From Bradyrhizobium sp. U87765 SZCCT0048 (GTDB lineage Bacteria > Pseudomonadota > Alphaproteobacteria > Rhizobiales > Xanthobacteraceae), in contig NZ_JAFCMM010000005.1 of NCBI RefSeq assembly GCF_018131225.1, positions 62,001-126,000 on the forward strand: a stretch of DNA of 64,000 nucleotides, written 5' to 3'. The notes beneath the pieces are model-generated. The model was not told where the DNA came from, made no database searches, and saw nothing but the letters and a program-made list of their open reading frames with translations. Made by a program: the position numbers and the translations under genes. This document shows, piece after piece, positions 60,098 through 64,000 of this stretch (its first letter is position 1; the number at the start of each line of letters is the position of its first letter).

Positions 60098-61219
60098 TCA
60101 ATTGTGCAGGGTCAGGATCGGGTTCATCACCAGGCCGAAGCTGCGTAACTGGCCCAGCAATTCGCGATGGCCGAACGCCTGGCAGGCCGAGGCAAAGCCC
60201 GCACGCTTCGGCGCGGTCTGCAGCAGCGAATAGGCCGCATAGGCCTGCAGCAGCCCGGTCTGCTTGTAGTTGCAGACGCCGTGAATGACGCAGTGGGCGC
60301 GGCCGAGCGGGCCGGAGGCATGCACCGAATCCAGCGAGGTGTTGATGCGCGGGTTCTCTCGCGGCGGCATGCTGGCCTGCACGGACGCGGCGATCTCGGC
60401 GAGCGCGGCCTCCTGCTGGTCCGGCGGCAGCGGCCTGATCTTCTCCTTGACCATGTGCTGGGTCTGCACCACGCCCTCCATCACCTGGCGGGCGAACACG
60501 CCGCCGATCACCCGGCAGTTGGCGACGCGCGGATCGTTCTTGAACCACACCGGATGAGAAGTGCCGCCCCACGGCACGGCGATGGCGCTCTCGTGCTGGC
60601 CGGGCACGCTGACCTCGAAGTTCGCGGTCGGATCCCACTCCACGTACTTGTTCTGCTCGAGGTAATACCACTTCGCCTTGAGGATGGTGAAGATCGTCTG
60701 GGTCGAGGCGTAGGTCGGAAACCCCTTCCACAGCACCAGCATGTCGAGGGTGTCGAGGCCGGGATTCTCAAGGCAGATGTTCGCGGCGATCTCGCCGGTG
60801 GTGTACATCTGCGCGATGCCCGGCGACAGCAGCAGGCCCTTGTCGCCGAACTTGGCGCCCCATTCCTGCTGGGCATGCAGCACCCAGTCCTGCTCGCCGG
60901 TGGTGTCGGTGTAGTGGCAGCCGGCGGCGAGGCAGGCTTCCACCACGGTGTCGGCATACTTGATGAAGGGCCCGACCATGTTGCTGACCACCTTGGCGCC
61001 CTTGAACAGGCGGGTCAGCGCCTCGACGTTGTGCTCGACCTGCACCACCTCGTAGTCGGCGGTCTCGATGCCGGGGATCTTGTCGACCACCGCCTGCACG
61101 CGCTCCTTGTCGCGGCCGGCGGCGATGAACGGGATATTGTACTCGCGCAGGTATTCGCAGACGAGGCGGCCGGTGTAGCCGGAGACGCCATAGACCACGA
61201 CGGGTTTCTTGTCGCTCAT
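60098..61219 (-). CDS. Saccharopine dehydrogenase-like NAD(P)-binding protein
   Basis: This 373-residue protein has an N-terminal Rossmann start VVVYGVSGYTGRLVCEYL with GRD after strand 2, ACLAAGCHYTDTTGEQDWVL in the middle, and a long C-terminal domain. This matches the saccharopine dehydrogenase/trans-acting enoyl reductase-like superfamily rather than lysine-pathway saccharopine dehydrogenase itself. The C-terminal part contains GVVQTQHMVKEKIRPLPPDQ. It is co-directional with the SDR gene 39 bases away and probably acts in the same pathway, under the TetR regulator. Confidence 0.82.
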   Translation of the reverse strand: MSDKKPVVVYGVSGYTGRLVCEYLREYNIPFIAAGRDKERVQAVVDKIPGIETADYEVVQVEHNVEALTRLFKGAKVVSNMVGPFIKYADTVVEACLAAGCHYTDTTGEQDWVLHAQQEWGAKFGDKGLLLSPGIAQMYTTGEIAANICLENPGLDTLDMLVLWKGFPTYASTQTIFTILKAKWYYLEQNKYVEWDPTANFEVSVPGQHESAIAVPWGGTSHPVWFKNDPRVANCRVIGGVFARQVMEGVVQTQHMVKEKIRPLPPDQQEAALAEIAASVQASMPPRENPRINTSLDSVHASGPLGRAHCVIHGVCNYKQTGLLQAYAAYSLLQTAPKRAGFASACQAFGHRELLGQLRSFGLVMNPILTLHN

Positions 61220-61258
61220 CGGAATCCTCTTTGATGTGTCGTTGTGATGGTCGCGGCG

Positions 61259-62092
61259 TCAGGTGCCCATGCCGCCGTCGACGGCGAGGCCGGCGCCGGT
61301 GATGCAGGCGGCTTCGTCGGAGCACAGGAACACGACGGCGTCGGCGACGTTGCGCTGCTCGCACAGCCGCCCGAGCGGCGTCTGCGCCAGCACCATGGCG
61401 ACCGCACCTTCGACATCGGGCGCCAGCCCGAAGCGCACGATCTCGTTGGCGAGGTTGATGCCCATCGCGTTGGCGATGAGGCCGGGATAGACGCAGTTGA
61501 CGCGCACGCCATAGCCGAGCTTGCCGGCTTCGACGGCGCCGATCCGCGTCATGCGGTCGACGGCGGACTTGGAGGCCGAGTAGCCTGCGATCGCCGGGAA
61601 GGCGATGGTCGCGGCGACGGAGGCGATGTTGACCACGGCGCCGCCGCGCCCGGCCGTGCCGCCCGGCCGCATCGCGCGGAAGGCGTGCTTCATGCCGAGC
61701 GCGGTGCCGACGACGTTGATATCGAACATGCGCTTGAGGTCCTCGGCTGCCACCTCGATCAGCGGCGCCGCGATCTCGATGCCGGCATTGTTGACGAGGA
61801 TGTCGTAGCCGCCGAACTCCGCGGTCGTGGTGGCGACGGCCTTCTCCCACTGCGCGTCGCTGGTAACGTCGAGCGGCACGAAGCCGCAGCGCGCACCGCT
61901 GCCGGCGATGGCCGCGGCCGTGGCGCGGCCATCGTCTGCGAGAATGTCGCCGATCATCACCGCCGCGCCGGCCTTCGCCAGCGCCGCGGCGAGGTCGGCG
62001 CCGATGCCGCGCGCGCCGCCGGTGACGAGCGCGGTGCGGCCCGCGAGCCGTTGTCCGCCAGATCGGTGTTCGTCAGGTCGTTGTCCGTCCAT
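61259..62092 (-). CDS. Short-chain dehydrogenase/reductase
   Basis: This 277-residue enzyme is a classical SDR: TALVTGGARGIGADLA for NAD(P), NNAGIEIAAP, catalytic Ser in NIASVAA, and Y-x-x-x-K in GYSASKSAVDRM, ending with TGAGLAVDGGMGT. GGAGGAAGCG precedes the ATG at 62092; a much longer open frame exists upstream but crosses the operator region. It forms a two-gene unit with the saccharopine-dehydrogenase-like gene. The substrate is unknown. Confidence 0.92.
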   Translation of the reverse strand: MDGQRPDEHRSGGQRLAGRTALVTGGARGIGADLAAALAKAGAAVMIGDILADDGRATAAAIAGSGARCGFVPLDVTSDAQWEKAVATTTAEFGGYDILVNNAGIEIAAPLIEVAAEDLKRMFDINVVGTALGMKHAFRAMRPGGTAGRGGAVVNIASVAATIAFPAIAGYSASKSAVDRMTRIGAVEAGKLGYGVRVNCVYPGLIANAMGINLANEIVRFGLAPDVEGAVAMVLAQTPLGRLCEQRNVADAVVFLCSDEAACITGAGLAVDGGMGT

Positions 62093-62301
62093 GTCGCTTC
62101 CTCCGTTTGTTGTCGTTGCCTGTTGTTCCCGGCGGGCAGCCGGCCGCGATCCGGCCCCGGAAACAGGTTGCCGGAGGCAGGGTGCGCGCGGGCGCGGGCG
62201 TGAACGCCGGATGTCGATGGTCGTGATGGAACAGTGCCGAACGGGCCTCGCGTGGAGACCATGGCCGCCGAGCCCTCCCCGGATCGGGGCGCGTTTCCTT
62301 G

Positions 62302-62355
62302 GACAATTGTCAAAATTAATTTTGACGGATGTCAAATCAGAATTAGACAGTTGTC
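62302..62355. promoter_or_regulatory. Triple GAC-N4-GTC operator array with 22-bp period
   Basis: GACAATTGTC (62302-62311), GACGGATGTC (62324-62333) and GACAGTTGTC (62346-62355) are three palindromic boxes whose starts are exactly 22 bp apart. An 18-bp perfect palindrome also spans the first gap (62309-62326). The array lies in the 387-base gap between the divergent SDR and TetR genes and is very probably the TetR binding region. Confidence 0.7.
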
Positions 62356-62479
62356 AAGACGGATCCGATTGGCCATGAACACAACGATAGCGATTGCGAT
62401 CGGAGCGCCGGCCGGCCACAGTCTTCGGGCTGCGGCAGACGGGCCACCGGCGTGGCCGATGGTCGCGACCGGAGCGGGG

Positions 62480-63127
62480 ATGGCGACAGGAATGGTGCGG
62501 CAGATGAGTGCGAAGCAGCGGGTCGCCGACGTGGTCGAGGCCCTGCGCGAAGAGAAGTTCAACGCCCGGCGGATCGAGCTCGCGGAGGCGGCGCTCGCGA
62601 CCCTCGGCGAACTCGGCTATGCCCGTACCAGCCTGCGTGAGATCGCGCAGAAGTCCGAATTCACCCACGGCGTGTTCCACTATTACTTCGCCGACAAGCT
62701 CGACCTGATCTGCTGCTGCGTGCGCCACTACAAGGCGAAGTGCGTGACGCGTTACGACGATGTCAGCGCGACCGCGCGCAGCCGTGACGAACTGCTCGAA
62801 GGCTTCTCTGCCAAGCTCGCCGAGACGCTGCGCGACGACGCCAGCATGCATCGCCTGTGGTACGATCTGCGCTCCCAGGCGCTGTTCGAGGACGCGTTCC
62901 GCGGCGACGTGCTGGAGATCGACCAGAGCCTGGAGAACATGGTCTGGCGCATCGCCTCGCGTTACGCCGAACTCGGCGGCAAGACGCCGGTGGTGTCCCC
63001 CGGCGTGCTCTATGCGCTGTTCGACGGCCTGTTCCAGCGCTACCTGCTCAAGCATCTCGCCGACGATCCCCGCGCGATCCCCGATCTGGTGGCCGAGGTC
63101 AGGCGGCTGCTGCCCTCGATCTGCTGA
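62480..63127 (+). CDS. TetR-family transcriptional regulator
   Basis: This is a 215-residue regulator with a TetR helix-turn-helix (ELGYARTSLREIAQKSEFTH, GVFHYYFADKLDLI at about 45-75) and a ligand domain that includes an unusual CCC near the start (LICCCVRHYK). The ATG at 62480 has GGAG upstream; earlier starts would translate the operator array, and later ATGs at 62492 or 62504 are possible. It is divergent from the SDR and saccharopine-dehydrogenase-like pair, which it probably represses. Confidence 0.87.
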   Translation: MATGMVRQMSAKQRVADVVEALREEKFNARRIELAEAALATLGELGYARTSLREIAQKSEFTHGVFHYYFADKLDLICCCVRHYKAKCVTRYDDVSATARSRDELLEGFSAKLAETLRDDASMHRLWYDLRSQALFEDAFRGDVLEIDQSLENMVWRIASRYAELGGKTPVVSPGVLYALFDGLFQRYLLKHLADDPRAIPDLVAEVRRLLPSIC

Positions 63128-63246
63128 TCGCCGCCGGCGGCCGGATCTCGTCCGCCGCAATGAAGGGCGCTGTTCCTCGTTCGGGTCAATGTGAAGTCCC
63201 GCCTGTCGCGGAACTGCCGCTTTGCCGTGCGATTAATCCACGTGAT

Positions 63247-63295
63247 CCGTCACCCTGAGGCGGCCTCGCGAAGCGAGGCCCTCGAAGGGCGACGG
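63247..63295. repeat. Palindromic extragenic repeat
   Basis: Arms at 63247-63269 (CCGTCACCCTGAGGCGGCCT...) and 63273-63295 (...CCCTCGAAGGGCGACGG) form a hairpin of about 23 bp with a few mismatches. This type of element is frequent between Bradyrhizobium-group genes. It lies between the TetR gene and edd. Confidence 0.7.
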
Positions 63296-63317
63296 CCCGA
63301 GCAGCAGGACACTCGCC

Positions 63318-64000
63318 ATGGTCCGGACATCGATCGCCGACGTCACCGCCCGCATCGTCGCACGCAGCAAGCCGACCCGTGAGGCCTATCTGTCACGCCT
63401 CGACGCCGCCGCGCGGCGCGGTCCCCGTCGCGGCGTGCTCGGCTGCGCCAATCTCGCGCACGGCTTTGCCGCCTGCGGGGCGTCCGACAAGGCGGCGCTG
63501 TCCGGCGACGTGGTGCCGAACCTCGCCATCGTCACCGCCTATAATGACATGCTGTCGGCGCATCAGCCTTACGCGCGCTTTCCCGACCTGATCAAAGAGG
63601 CCGCGCGTGATGCCGGCGGCGTCGCCCAGGTCGCCGGCGGCGTGCCGGCGATGTGCGACGGCGTCACGCAGGGCCGGCCCGGCATGGAGCTGTCGCTGTT
63701 CTCCCGGGAAGTCATCGCGATGGCGACCGCGATCGCGCTGTCGCACGACATGTTCGATGCCGCGGTATTTCTCGGCGTCTGCGACAAGATCGTGCCGGGG
63801 CTGGTGATCGGCGCGCTGACCTTCGGCCATCTGCCGGCGGTGTTCGTGCCGGCGGGGCCGATGCCGTCGGGCATCAGTAACGAGGAGAAGGCGAGCGTGC
63901 GCCAGCGCCATGCCGAGGGCAAGGCCAGCCGCGCCGAACTGCTGGCGAGCGAGAGCGCGGCCTACCATGCGCCGGGCACCTGCACATTCTATGGCACCGC
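63318..64000 (+). CDS. edd: 6-phosphogluconate dehydratase, 3' end cut by the window
   Basis: This is the first 227 residues of the Entner-Doudoroff dehydratase, which turns 6-phosphogluconate into 2-keto-3-deoxy-6-phosphogluconate. The IlvD/Edd family pattern is clear: VTAYNDMLSAHQPYARFPDL, GVPAMCDGVTQGRPGMELSL and FLGVCDKIVPGL, where the cysteines belong to the iron-sulfur cluster site. The frame continues past the window; a full protein is about 600 residues. The ATG at 63318 gives the expected short N-terminus (MVRTSIADVTARIV). It appears to be a separate unit from the TetR gene. Confidence 0.92.
   Translation, partial: MVRTSIADVTARIVARSKPTREAYLSRLDAAARRGPRRGVLGCANLAHGFAACGASDKAALSGDVVPNLAIVTAYNDMLSAHQPYARFPDLIKEAARDAGGVAQVAGGVPAMCDGVTQGRPGMELSLFSREVIAMATAIALSHDMFDAAVFLGVCDKIVPGLVIGALTFGHLPAVFVPAGPMPSGISNEEKASVRQRHAEGKASRAELLASESAAYHAPGTCTFYGT

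Noticed and set aside
58086..60731. 881-codon open frame antisense to macB
   Set aside because: Shadow frame; the MacB motifs on the + strand are unmistakable.
1..64000. tRNA, rRNA or prophage genes
   Set aside because: No cloverleaf-like or rRNA-like segment and no phage structural or integrase gene was recognised on reading.

Overview
The window is chromosomal DNA from a high-GC alphaproteobacterium. Gene content and style point to the Bradyrhizobium/Rhodopseudomonas group (Nitrobacteraceae): GC-rich third codon positions, a DUF1127 gene, several MocR-type regulators, dispersed palindromic extragenic repeats, and a cheA-cheW-cheR-cheB cluster beside c-di-GMP enzymes. This placement is an inference from gene content, not from a marker gene. 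I see no rRNA, tRNA, phage, insertion sequence or CRISPR array. Both ends cut genes: an aminotransferase on the left and 6-phosphogluconate dehydratase (edd) on the right.

Left part (2-12539): two metabolic clusters on the + strand. The first joins a class III aminotransferase, a small membrane protein with a sodium:solute symporter, an amidase and an outer-membrane channel, and closes with a clear terminator. It looks like uptake and breakdown of an amide or amine. The second starts with a LysR regulator and runs through an AroE-like dehydrogenase, an FAD oxidoreductase, an SMP-30/gluconolactonase, an AroQ chorismate mutase, a fluoroacetate-dehalogenase-like hydrolase and a xylose-isomerase-like TIM barrel. 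Its substrate is unknown.

Signalling region (12601-29772): a PAS-PAS-XRE regulator, a soluble BdlA-like PAS-PAS chemoreceptor, a six-helix GGDEF-EAL protein, a REC-HD-GYP protein, then STAS-cheY-cheA-cheW-mcp, a terminator, and cheW-cheR-cheB followed by an unusual soluble helical protein with two MCP-like hairpin motifs. Another GGDEF-EAL protein lies at 34274-37174. Chemotaxis and c-di-GMP turnover are therefore physically intermixed.

Middle (29782-42608): a MocR regulator with a very tight divergent promoter to a MATE exporter, a cupin, a lipoprotein, a GNAT acetyltransferase, a cupredoxin, a polytopic membrane protein, a probable 56-residue small gene, a diheme peroxidase, a DJ-1/PfpI protein with a GlxA-type AraC regulator, and an ABM-domain monooxygenase-like protein.

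Sugar module (42860-52839): a SorC-type regulator, an aldolase fused to a short-chain dehydrogenase, a ribose-type ABC importer, and homologues of 5-methylthioribose kinase (mtnK) and methylthioribose-1-phosphate isomerase (mtnA). Together they could import a 5-modified pentose, phosphorylate it, isomerise it, split it to DHAP plus an aldehyde, and oxidise or reduce the aldehyde. That is a self-contained, transporter-equipped version of the DHAP shunt. Similar TTGAC-containing operator-like sequences precede the regulator gene and lie between the importer and mtnK. This is the most interesting system in the window.

Right part (53327-64000): DUF1127, a second MocR regulator with direct-repeat operator candidates, a complete MacAB-type tripartite efflux operon, a saccharopine-dehydrogenase-like protein and an SDR, then a TetR regulator whose upstream region carries three GAC-N4-GTC boxes at an exact 22-bp period, and the start of edd.
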